Origin: Clostridiales bacterium UBA1390
Lineage (GTDB): Bacteria; Bacillota; Clostridia; Lachnospirales; Bianqueaceae
Length of the DNA: 22,761 nt
Assembly: GCA_002305315.1 (NCBI GenBank)
Contig: DBQQ01000021.1
Span: 1 to 22,761 of the forward strand
Reading direction: 5' to 3'
Shown here: positions 8,338-14,707 of the stretch, one piece after another
Layout of the letters: every line of letters starts with the position of its first letter
Numbering within the stretch: position 1 is the stretch's first letter
Notes under the pieces: model-generated
The model's input: the letters and a program-made list of their open reading frames with translations, nothing else
Databases searched by the model: none
What the model was told of the DNA's origin: nothing
Program-made: the position numbers and the translations under genes

Positions 8338-8376
8338 AAAGTTGTCCACTTATTCACACCCCCTGTGGATAACTTT
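8338..8376. repeat. Inverted repeat with DnaA-box-like arms
   Basis: AAAGTTGTCCAC (8338-8349) is complementary to GTGGATAACTTT (8365-8376) over 12 positions, with one G-T wobble. The 15-base centre contains a perfect TTATTCACA. No T-run follows, so it does not look like a terminator. An operator or a DnaA-binding palindrome is more likely. Confidence 0.6.
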
Positions 8377-8404
8377 GATGGAAAACCCCGTGTATATCTC
8401 GCCC

Positions 8405-8433
8405 TTCCCAAAGAAGAAAAAATCATGTATAAT
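8405..8433 (+). promoter_or_regulatory. Candidate promoter of the dnaD-like/dnaC-like/methyltransferase operon
   Basis: A perfect TATAAT at 8428-8433 is preceded after 17 bases by TTCCCA (8405-8410), which matches the -35 consensus at four of six positions. The expected start is near 8440, giving a leader of about 130 bases. The weak -35 element and the DnaA-box-like sites just upstream suggest regulated transcription. Confidence 0.55.
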
Positions 8434-8442
8434 AAATGCGAC

Positions 8443-8559
8443 ATGAAACAGTATGCTATATCCGTCGCAGGATTCCAGGCATCCTGCGCAGGTCTGTCCC
8501 TTCGAAGGGACCCTTCATACCAAGGAGCCACACAGCCATTCCGGCTTGAATTTACATAA
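8443..8559 (+). CDS. Possible leaderless 38-codon upstream ORF
   Basis: An ATG lies only 2-4 bases after the predicted transcription start near 8440. It opens a 38-codon frame whose TAA stop overlaps the GGAGG ribosome binding site of the dnaD-like gene. No ribosome binding site precedes it, so it could be translated only as a leaderless message. The frame spans two hairpins in the leader (8466-8488 and 8496-8511). The peptide resembles nothing I recognise. It could couple or attenuate translation of the next gene, or be a chance frame. Confidence 0.25.
   Translation: MKQYAISVAGFQASCAGLSLRRDPSYQGATQPFRLEFT
8466..8546 (+). other. Structured leader of the dnaD-like gene
   Basis: Three hairpins lie in a row. 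CGCAGGAT pairs with ATCCTGCG (8466-8488, 8 bp, 7-base loop). The perfect 16-base palindrome GTCCCTTCGAAGGGAC is at 8496-8511. AGCC pairs with GGCT at 8534-8546. No T-run follows any of them, and I match them to no known riboswitch. Confidence 0.45.
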
Positions 8560-8571
8560 GGAGGCGCTCTT

Positions 8572-9639
8572 ATGCACACAGTTACTTTTTCTTCCGCTTC
8601 TTCTCATTATACACTGGTTTCCAACGACTTTCTGCTGCATCATATGCCGCAGGCCAATGGTGCCTACGTCAAGGTATATCTTTTTTTCTTATGCCATAGT
8701 CAGCAGCCTGAAAGTTCCCTCTCCACCGCCGAAGCCGCAAAGTCACTGCATATGATTGAGTCCGACGTACTGGAAGCCCTATACTACTGGGAAAAAGAGG
8801 GGCTGCTTCAGATTCGCGAGATAGATGGCAGTATGGAACTTCATTTTCTGTCTGGATCCGTTCCGCCTACTCCAGATGATGGGATGAAAGAGCCTGCACC
8901 CTCTCCTCAGAATACGGCAGCCAAGGTCATCCGCGTGGAGCAGAAACCGACCTATTCTCCCGACGAATTGAGCATATACGGCCGGGATCCTCAGATTCAG
9001 CACCTATTCTCCTCGGCTGCTGCGTCCCTGGGACAGATCCTCAGTCAGCCCAATCTGTCCACACTGTACAGCTTCTATGACTACTATCGTCTGCCGCTGG
9101 ATGTGATCGAATTTCTGATTCACTATTGCGTGCGCAACGGACACCGCGACCTTCGCTATATGGAGCGAGTCGCCCAGGACTGGGCGGATCATGATATCCA
9201 TTCCGCTCAGCAGGCGCAAGATTACGTACAGCGTCTCGACGTATACCGTCCCCTCCTGAAAACCATGGGAATTCATCGGTATCCCACGGATGAGGACTGC
9301 CGCACATTGGACAGGCTGCAGCAACAGTATCAAATGCCCACGGAGATGATGATGGAAGCCTGCCGGCGTACACAGAAGCGGGCCAAGACCCCCAGTTTCC
9401 GCTATTTGGAAGGTATTCTTGCCGATTGGCATAAGCAGGGCGTACATACCATGGCAGCACTCGGACAGGCCGATACACTCTATGAACAGAAAGCGGCTTC
9501 CGACCGTGAACATCCGTCCCAGCGTTCTGTCAATCCTCGTTCCAAAAATAAGTTTCTCAATTATACCCAGCGCAATGACATCGACTATGATCAGCTGGAA
9601 AAAGAACTCGCTCAGTTTCCCTACGGCGATTCTCTCTAA
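8572..9639 (+). CDS. DnaD-like replication initiation protein
   Basis: DnaD/DnaB-type proteins of Firmicutes help load the replicative helicase at origins and restart sites. This 355-aa protein has an N-terminal region (about 1-85) that fits a winged helix, including A-L-Y-Y-W-E-K-E-G-L-L. A polar linker follows, then two copies of the DnaB_2/DDBH2 domain. The first (about 139-222) ends in Y-M-E-R-V-A-Q-D-W and the second (about 230-310) in Y-L-E-G-I-L-A-D-W, the repeated Y-x-x-x-I-x-x-x-W signature. The double domain is more like clostridial DnaD-domain proteins than B. subtilis DnaD. The start has an excellent TAAGGAGG site. The helicase-loader gene follows after 37 bases, which supports a role in initiation. 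Confidence 0.9.
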   Translation: MHTVTFSSASSHYTLVSNDFLLHHMPQANGAYVKVYLFFLCHSQQPESSLSTAEAAKSLHMIESDVLEALYYWEKEGLLQIREIDGSMELHFLSGSVPPTPDDGMKEPAPSPQNTAAKVIRVEQKPTYSPDELSIYGRDPQIQHLFSSAAASLGQILSQPNLSTLYSFYDYYRLPLDVIEFLIHYCVRNGHRDLRYMERVAQDWADHDIHSAQQAQDYVQRLDVYRPLLKTMGIHRYPTDEDCRTLDRLQQQYQMPTEMMMEACRRTQKRAKTPSFRYLEGILADWHKQGVHTMAALGQADTLYEQKAASDREHPSQRSVNPRSKNKFLNYTQRNDIDYDQLEKELAQFPYGDSL

Positions 9640-9676
9640 GACTACATATGATTTCTAACCGCAAGGAGGAATTTCC

Positions 9677-10690
9677 ATGTCTCAATCGAATGATATCCTT
9701 CGGCAGATTCTGAAGGAATACGATGATCAGCGCAAAATGGAAGAAAGAGCACGGGAGGACCGGCAGAACGAAGTTTACGCGCGTCTGCCCGAAGTCAAAC
9801 GTATCGATGATGAAATCGAATCCTTCAGCATCAACGCCATGGGAGCCTATCTGAAAAACGGCAAGGATCCTCGCCTGGCATTGACGCAGCTTCGGCAGCG
9901 TATGGACTTTCTGAAGACTCGTAAAGAACAGCTCCTGACGGAGGCCGGATATCCTTTAGACTACATGGAAATACATTATGTCTGTCCCCTCTGCCAGGAT
10001 ACAGGATATATCCATTATGAACAATGCCGCTGTCTCAGACAGCGGCTTATCGACTATGCATATCATCAGTCCGGATTGCAGAAGGTTCTGGAAAAGGAGA
10101 ATCTGGCGCATTTTGATCTGTCCCTATTTGACGATCAGCCGATTTCCTCCGAAACCATGACGCCGCGTCAGAACATGCAGCAGCTCCTGAAACGCGTCCA
10201 GAATTTCCTTCACAGCTTTTCCAGCCATCCAGGACAGAATCTCCTGTTCAGCGGACCTACCGGCACAGGCAAGACCTTTTTGTGCAATTGCATTGCCAAG
10301 GAACTGCTGGATCAGGGATACACGGTACTCTATGTGACAGCTTACGATCTCTGTTCCCTTCTGGAAAAAGAGCGCTTTCAGGATCGATCCCGTTCTGTCC
10401 AGCTGACTTTTACGTCAGAAACCGTCGGAAACTGTGATCTGCTCATTCTGGATGATCTGGGGACGGAGTTCAACAATCATCTGTCCACGACCGAGCTCTT
10501 TCATTGTATCAATCAGCGTATGCTCTCGCAGCGTTCCACCCTGATTTCGACAAATTTCACCCTCGGAGACATCAGCGCCACGTACGGCGAGCGTTTCTCC
10601 TCTCGAATCATCGGTTCTTACACGCTCTTTCGTTTCTTCGGTTCAGATCTGCGCCGAAAAAAACGGTATAGAGAGGGAGGTGCATTATGA
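9677..10690 (+). CDS. DnaC/DnaI-like replicative helicase loader (AAA+ ATPase)
   Basis: This protein probably loads the replicative DNA helicase. The 337-aa sequence has a charged helical N-terminus that could bind helicase. A zinc-binding C-P-L-C with a later C-R-C lies at about residues 103-119. The AAA+ domain has Walker A G-P-T-G-T-G-K-T near 193-200, Walker B L-L-I-L-D-D-L-G near 254-261, a sensor-like I-S-T-N, and a basic C-terminus with an S-R-I arginine-finger region. AAGGAGG precedes the ATG at 9677. The gene follows the dnaD-like gene and overlaps the methyltransferase start by 4 bases (ATGA), a typical coupled arrangement. IstB-type transposase helpers share the fold, but the zinc motif, the neighbour and the lack of a transposase favour a helicase loader. 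Confidence 0.92.
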   Translation: MSQSNDILRQILKEYDDQRKMEERAREDRQNEVYARLPEVKRIDDEIESFSINAMGAYLKNGKDPRLALTQLRQRMDFLKTRKEQLLTEAGYPLDYMEIHYVCPLCQDTGYIHYEQCRCLRQRLIDYAYHQSGLQKVLEKENLAHFDLSLFDDQPISSETMTPRQNMQQLLKRVQNFLHSFSSHPGQNLLFSGPTGTGKTFLCNCIAKELLDQGYTVLYVTAYDLCSLLEKERFQDRSRSVQLTFTSETVGNCDLLILDDLGTEFNNHLSTTELFHCINQRMLSQRSTLISTNFTLGDISATYGERFSSRIIGSYTLFRFFGSDLRRKKRYREGGAL

Positions 10691-11832
10691 CATTAGAAGA
10701 AGCTCTATGCAAGATCCTGCAGGATTCACCCCATCGCATTGTACTGAGCCAGCCCCGCGCTGAGGAAAAGCCCTACATCCGCACAGAGATTGTACTGAAG
10801 GAGGAGGGACGGCGTTTCTATCAGGAAGCGAAACGTACCGCTACCCAGGTTTTTCACAAGAACTATGAGCCTGCTGAGCTTTCTCTCCGCCTGCATGATC
10901 TATTGCCGGCTCGGTATGCGCAGCTCAATGCCTGGAGTGACACTCGGGAGTACAGTATTCGTCTCTCCAAAAAAAATAAAGTGCTCTTTCACGAGACGCT
11001 CTCCAAGGGGGCGGTCATGCTGTCCCTCTCCCATAACCGTCCCAAGAATCATATTCTGGCCCAGGATACCGTGATTCCTGCACTGGTCGATATGGGGATC
11101 TTCACCAAGGAAGGCAGGCTCATCCCTTCTATGTCCGACAAATATAAGCAGATCAACCGTTTTGTGGAGCTTGTGGATGACGCTGTCCGGGATCTGTCGC
11201 CTCGTCCCCTGCGTATTATTGACTTTGGCTGCGGAAAATCGTATCTGACCTTTATCCTCTACCACTATTTTACACAGATTCGAAAACTGCCGATTGAGAT
11301 GCTGGGACTGGATCTGAAGGCGGATGTGATCGCACACTGCAACGCGACTGCGAAACGCTATGGCTACGATCATCTGCGATTCCAGGTCGGCGATATACAC
11401 GGTTTTCGCGAGGAGACGAATGTGGACATGGTCATCACTCTCCATGCCTGCGATACGGCGACGGACTTTGCTTTGCAGAATGCTGTCGCCTGCGGCGCTT
11501 CCATGATTTTCTCCGTTCCCTGTTGTCAGCATGAACTGAATCGGCAGATACAGAGTGACGACTTCTCCATCTTAACTCGCTATGGCATCGTGAAGGAGCG
11601 GATTTCCGCTTTAATGACTGACACGATCCGGGCCAACTATCTGATCACAAAAGGATATAAAACCCAACTTCTGGAATTCGTCGAACTGGAACATACGCCC
11701 AAGAATCTACTGATTCGCGCGATCAAAGCGCCCCTCTCTGAAAAAGTAAAACAGACGGCTGCCGAAGAGATCCAGCGTCTCTGCGAAGAATTTCATTTCC
11801 ATCCTTCGATTCTTCAGGAAGGAAACTCATAA
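10687..11832 (+). CDS. Class I SAM-dependent methyltransferase (Methyltransf_32-like), substrate unknown
   Basis: The 381-aa protein has a central Rossmann methyltransferase domain. The SAM-binding motif I, I-I-D-F-G-C-G-K-S-Y, lies at about residues 176-186, L-G-L-D-L-K follows at strand 2, and L-H-A-C-D-T-A-T-D and V-P-C-C-Q-H-E come later. The P-C-C and L-H-A-C-D pairs are typical of the Methyltransf_32 group (METTL25, GSTCD, Trm13-related), several of which are linked to RNA. An RNA substrate is therefore likely but unproven. The N-terminal 170 residues are not recognised. Translation starts in a 4-base overlap with the helicase loader, preceded by GGGAGG. The stop codon lies inside the shared terminator hairpin. 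The link to replication genes may be only shared transcription. Confidence 0.82.
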   Translation: MTLEEALCKILQDSPHRIVLSQPRAEEKPYIRTEIVLKEEGRRFYQEAKRTATQVFHKNYEPAELSLRLHDLLPARYAQLNAWSDTREYSIRLSKKNKVLFHETLSKGAVMLSLSHNRPKNHILAQDTVIPALVDMGIFTKEGRLIPSMSDKYKQINRFVELVDDAVRDLSPRPLRIIDFGCGKSYLTFILYHYFTQIRKLPIEMLGLDLKADVIAHCNATAKRYGYDHLRFQVGDIHGFREETNVDMVITLHACDTATDFALQNAVACGASMIFSVPCCQHELNRQIQSDDFSILTRYGIVKERISALMTDTIRANYLITKGYKTQLLEFVELEHTPKNLLIRAIKAPLSEKVKQTAAEEIQRLCEEFHFHPSILQEGNS

Positions 11833-11872
11833 AGAACGCGCCTTGAAACAGAAGTTTCAAGGCGCGTTCTTT
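11831..11872. terminator. Bidirectional 19-bp terminator shared by two convergent operons
   Basis: A 19-base arm (11831-11849) is perfectly complementary to 11854-11872 around the loop AGAA. A-runs and T-runs at the stem ends allow termination in both directions. The left arm overlaps the methyltransferase TAA (11830-11832), and the right arm encodes the last residues and the TGA of the glycosylase (11857-11859). Confidence 0.88.
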
Positions 11873-12363
11873 GATTCCAGAATACAGGACCAGGCCTCCT
11901 GAAGCCGCGAAAGGCTCCAGGCCGCGTTCGCCGGGCTGGTAGAGGGCAATGGGTGAATCGGAACACCGCAGGCTTTCTCGCAATACCGGCGATAGAGCTG
12001 GCAGGCTTTATTCCCATTTCCGTAGATTTTCTGTATCTTCGTCTGCTGCAAGATCGAAGTTATGTCCACCGGCTTGACATTCCGAATGCTGGTATCGCTG
12101 GATCCGATGATATCGCAGCTGTCAATGACATCCCATAGCGCGATATGATGCCGCAGCAACAGGGCTTTTCGCTCTGGAATCGCCTCAGGGAAAGGCTCCT
12201 CATATAGCAGGCTCAGAAGACGCCAGAATCGGTTCTGGGGATGATGATAGTAAAAGGACGCCTCTCTGGATTTTACCGAAGGAAAAGACCCCAGAATCAG
12301 AATCTGGGATGTAGCATCAAAAACAGGTCCGAAGGCATGCTCCGCATGCTGATAGGTTCCCAT
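11857..12363 (-). CDS. Hypoxanthine (deoxyinosine)-DNA glycosylase, uracil-DNA glycosylase superfamily
   Basis: This type of enzyme removes deaminated bases, mainly hypoxanthine, from DNA and starts base-excision repair. The 168-aa protein has the normal size for family 6 (HDG) of the UDG superfamily. Motif I is G-S-F-P-S-V-K-S at about residues 26-33, followed by Y-Y-H-H-P-Q-N-R-F-W. W-D-V-I-D lies in the middle and L-P-S-T-S-P-A-N-A near the C-terminus, the usual motif II position. A Mug/TDG-like protein is the alternative, but the first motif fits HDG better. Its ATG lies one base after the stop of the unknown 195-aa gene, so the two are surely co-transcribed. The C-terminal codons form half of the shared terminator. 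Confidence 0.85.
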   Translation of the reverse strand: MGTYQHAEHAFGPVFDATSQILILGSFPSVKSREASFYYHHPQNRFWRLLSLLYEEPFPEAIPERKALLLRHHIALWDVIDSCDIIGSSDTSIRNVKPVDITSILQQTKIQKIYGNGNKACQLYRRYCEKACGVPIHPLPSTSPANAAWSLSRLQEAWSCILESKNAP

Positions 12364-12364
12364 C

Positions 12365-12952
12365 TCAGGATTGCCAGGAAAAGCGCAGACAAATACAGCG
12401 ATTCATCATGCCCAGGTTTTCAATGTTGAGATCATGTCCGATGGTCTTATCCTCATAGGTCCATCCGCAAACCTTGCGAAAAGCAGTCCATGCATCCAGG
12501 TCCACCAGAATCTTCTGATCATCTACCCGCAGCATGGGATGATTCTTGACCAGCATCTGCAGATAGGTTTGTCCCGTCGCCTTCTTAGCCAATCCCCCCA
12601 GAACCGTCACCAGTCCCGCCGTCTTATCCGCTTCTTCTATATACGAAAGACACAGCGCGTGCATGCCATACTCGAACATCAGCTTCTCAATCTTGACATA
12701 ATAGTTCAGGCTGATGCCGCCCCCAAAGGACGATGTCCCGCTCAGGAACGCCGTATCCGGCTCAATCCAATGCAGCTCCAGATCATCCACAGAATATTTC
12801 TTCATGATGGGCAGCGCCCGCTTTTTCACATCCAGATTAAAAAGATCCTCATGAATGCCTACGATCACGCTCTCCCAATGTTCCTGTTTGAGCCGATCCC
12901 AAAGCTTCTGTGCCTCATCCAATGTCTTAATCAGATATACTTGTTCCTCCAT
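12365..12952 (-). CDS. Unknown protein, 195 aa
   Basis: I do not recognise this protein. It has no signal peptide or clear membrane segment and looks like a soluble mixed alpha/beta protein. The N-terminal 60 residues are rich in charged residues (K-T-L-D-E-A-Q-K-L-W). A glycine-rich turn, S-S-F-G-G-G, lies near residue 75, and there is a second one, L-G-G-L-A-K-K-A-T-G. The C-terminus contains W-T-A-F-R-K-V-C-G-W. The start is well defined: AAAGGAG is 6 bases before the ATG at 12952, inside the end of the tsaC gene, giving a 26-base overlap. It ends one base before the glycosylase ATG. The tight packing between a tRNA-modification gene and a DNA-repair gene shows it is a real gene, but does not give a function. 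Confidence 0.8.
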   Translation of the reverse strand: MEEQVYLIKTLDEAQKLWDRLKQEHWESVIVGIHEDLFNLDVKKRALPIMKKYSVDDLELHWIEPDTAFLSGTSSFGGGISLNYYVKIEKLMFEYGMHALCLSYIEEADKTAGLVTVLGGLAKKATGQTYLQMLVKNHPMLRVDDQKILVDLDAWTAFRKVCGWTYEDKTIGHDLNIENLGMMNRCICLRFSWQS

Positions 12953-13997
12953 GGTTATCTCCTTTCAGTGTTTTTCCGCCGCACGCTTTGCGCAATCGGT
13001 TCATAAATGCATTGCCAATGCCTTCCGAACCAATGGTCTCTGTGAATAAGATCTCACACTGCTCCTCATCAAACCGTCGTAAGGCATCAAATAAATGGGC
13101 TGCCATCCCTTCCGGATCTCTGCGGGACCCCAGACTCAGAACCACCTCTGCATCATAGTCTCTGCAGTGCTCGTCCACCGTAAGCACTCCGCGCCGAAGT
13201 CCTTTCGCTTCCTGCAGGCCCTGCCGGATCTGAGTTTCCTGGGCATCCGGCGTCCCCAACGCCATCCACATGGGCGCTTTCGGCGCATAATGCCGATACT
13301 TCATCCCCGGCGCCTTAGGGACCACATCCTTCTGTACGGTCAGCCCCGGATCCATGCAGACATCCGGCAGAACTTCCGCGATCTCTTCCAATGTCAAACC
13401 GCCTGGCCGAAGCACCATGGGCGGATTCACCGTCATATCAATGATCGTGGATTCCAGACCGATCTCGCAAGGCCCTCCATCGAGGATCAGAGGAATCCTG
13501 CCTTTCATATCTTCATAAACATGCGCCGCCGTTGTGGGACTGGGCCGTCCGGACAGATTCGCACTGGGTGCCGCAATCGCAATCTGTCCACGGCGCATCA
13601 GTTCCAACGCCACCGGATGACTGGGCATACGTACCGCCACGGTATCCAACCCCGCCGTGATCAGTGGAGAAAGTCCCTCTGCCTTCTTCAAAATCAGCGT
13701 CATGGGGCCGGGCCAGTATCTGGCCATCAGAGATTCTGCCGAAGCCGGCACCTCCCTGGCCACCTGACTTATGTCATAACCTGGATATACGTGAACGATC
13801 AGAGGATTATCCGAAGGCCTCCCTTTGGCCTGGAAAATCCCCCGCAGGCCTTCTTCCGTCCCAATATAGCCACCCAAGCCATACACTGTTTCCGTAGGAA
13901 ATGCCACATTCTGGCCGGCTAAGAGCAGGCGAATCGCTTCCGCATATCCTTCTTCCGCTTCTTCAGTCTCCTCCATCTTCACCCATCGTGTTTCCAT
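12927..13997 (-). CDS. L-threonylcarbamoyladenylate synthase (TsaC2/Sua5 type)
   Basis: This enzyme makes threonylcarbamoyl-AMP from threonine, bicarbonate and ATP, the first step of the t6A tRNA modification. The 356-aa protein is the long Sua5 form. The YrdC domain covers about residues 15-205 and contains F-P-T-E-T-V-Y-G-L-G, K-G-R-P-S-D-N-P-L, a W-P-G-P-M-T-L segment, S-A-N-L-S-G and E-S-T-I-I-D. A linker leads to a C-terminal Sua5 domain, with the Y-R-H-Y-A-P motif near residue 235 that closes over the active site. I keep the ATG at 13997 because AGGAGG is 6-7 bases upstream. It overlaps the amidase gene by 35 bases, and its own end overlaps the unknown gene by 26. Confidence 0.95.
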   Translation of the reverse strand: METRWVKMEETEEAEEGYAEAIRLLLAGQNVAFPTETVYGLGGYIGTEEGLRGIFQAKGRPSDNPLIVHVYPGYDISQVAREVPASAESLMARYWPGPMTLILKKAEGLSPLITAGLDTVAVRMPSHPVALELMRRGQIAIAAPSANLSGRPSPTTAAHVYEDMKGRIPLILDGGPCEIGLESTIIDMTVNPPMVLRPGGLTLEEIAEVLPDVCMDPGLTVQKDVVPKAPGMKYRHYAPKAPMWMALGTPDAQETQIRQGLQEAKGLRRGVLTVDEHCRDYDAEVVLSLGSRRDPEGMAAHLFDALRRFDEEQCEILFTETIGSEGIGNAFMNRLRKACGGKTLKGDNHGGTSISD

Positions 13998-14673
13998 TCT
14001 CTTCCTCCTCTAAGTACGCATTCATGCCCGAGTAGATGCTCCAGGCAATCTTCTTTTGATACGTCTCTTCATTTAAACGTTCTTCCTCCTCCGGATTGGT
14101 CAAAAACCCGCATTCGACCAAAATTCCCGGATCCTGCCCCTGCCGCAGAATAAAATAATCTGCATTCTCCTTGTACTGTCGCTTGCTGCCGGTAAAAATA
14201 TTCAGCTGTTCCTGTACCTTGGCTGCCAACGCCTCGCTCTTTTGCGAATCGGTATGATAAAATACCTGGGGGCCCCAAAGCTGGCTGTCCGTATAGCTAT
14301 TTTGATGAATGCTGACAAACAGATCCGGCTTCAGTTCCTGGATCTGTTCCGCCCGCAACTTCATATCTTCTTTTTTTGTCCCTTCTCCCAGCGTTTCGTC
14401 CTCCGTACGGGTCATATAGACCAACGCGCCGCCCATCTCCAGGTATACTGCCAGTTTCGTTGCGATGGACAGATTGATGGCCTTCTCATCTTCCCCCTGG
14501 CTCCCCGTCTTTCCCGGATCCATGCCGCCATGTCCCGGATCGATCAAAATCACCTTTCCCGCTATAGGAAGCGCTGCCGCCGTTCCACTCTGCGCTGCGG
14601 CTAGACTTCCCCATCCGAGGAAGCCTCCTCCCAGCAAAGCGATTACCAAAACCCATACGACTTTTTTCCGCAT
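13963..14673 (-). CDS. N-acetylmuramoyl-L-alanine amidase, CwlD-like
   Basis: Amidase_3 enzymes cut the MurNAc-L-alanine bond in peptidoglycan. CwlD does so in the spore cortex to allow muramic-delta-lactam formation. I set the start at the ATG at 14671-14673 (M-R-K-K-V-V-W), preceded by GCAGGAG. The upstream extension of the frame encodes no plausible signal. The product is 236 aa, close to the size of B. subtilis CwlD. Residues 4-27 are a membrane segment or signal peptide. The zinc site is visible: His in D-P-G-H-G-G, Glu in D-E-K-A-I-N-L, His in S-I-H-Q-N-S and the catalytic Glu in L-V-E-C-G-F-L-T-N. There is no extra binding domain, which also fits CwlD. It lies 34 bases after hflX and overlaps tsaC by 35. 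Confidence 0.9.
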   Translation of the reverse strand: MRKKVVWVLVIALLGGGFLGWGSLAAAQSGTAAALPIAGKVILIDPGHGGMDPGKTGSQGEDEKAINLSIATKLAVYLEMGGALVYMTRTEDETLGEGTKKEDMKLRAEQIQELKPDLFVSIHQNSYTDSQLWGPQVFYHTDSQKSEALAAKVQEQLNIFTGSKRQYKENADYFILRQGQDPGILVECGFLTNPEEEERLNEETYQKKIAWSIYSGMNAYLEEEENGNTMGEDGGD

Positions 14674-14707
14674 ATACGGCTCCTGCTCTTTTTGACAGTC
14701 TATGCCT

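Larger units (their letters stand above)
8168..8376. promoter_or_regulatory. Cluster of DnaA-box-like 9-mers before the dnaD-like/dnaC-like operon
   Basis: DnaA binds TTATNCACA-type 9-mers. Two exact matches occur: TTATTCACA at 8350-8358, and TGTGGATAA (reverse of TTATCCACA) at 8364-8372. One-mismatch versions are TTGTCCACA (8168-8176), TTATCCACG (8245-8253), ATATCCACA (8254-8262) and TGTGGATAT (8292-8300). TTGTCCACT (8342-8350) has two mismatches. The copies at 8245 and 8254 abut head to tail. Those at 8254 and 8292 also form the base of the murC terminator, so they may not be binding sites. The rest have no such explanation. The cluster lies just upstream of the promoter of two replication-initiation genes, which fits DnaA control or DnaA titration. 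This is inference. Confidence 0.5.

Noticed and set aside
8168..8376. The DnaA-box cluster as the chromosomal origin oriC
   Set aside because: No dnaA, dnaN, recF or rpmH gene is near. No clear unwinding element or DnaA-trio run is visible, and several boxes are mismatched or explained by the murC terminator. A secondary DnaA cluster or operator fits better.
8466..8546. Known riboswitch or SRP/6S RNA in the dnaD-like leader
   Set aside because: The hairpins are simple and lack the conserved cores I know for these RNAs, and no expression platform with a T-run is present.
9677..10690. IstB-type insertion-sequence helper ATPase
   Set aside because: No IstA transposase or terminal inverted repeats are nearby; the zinc motif and the dnaD-like neighbour point to a helicase loader.
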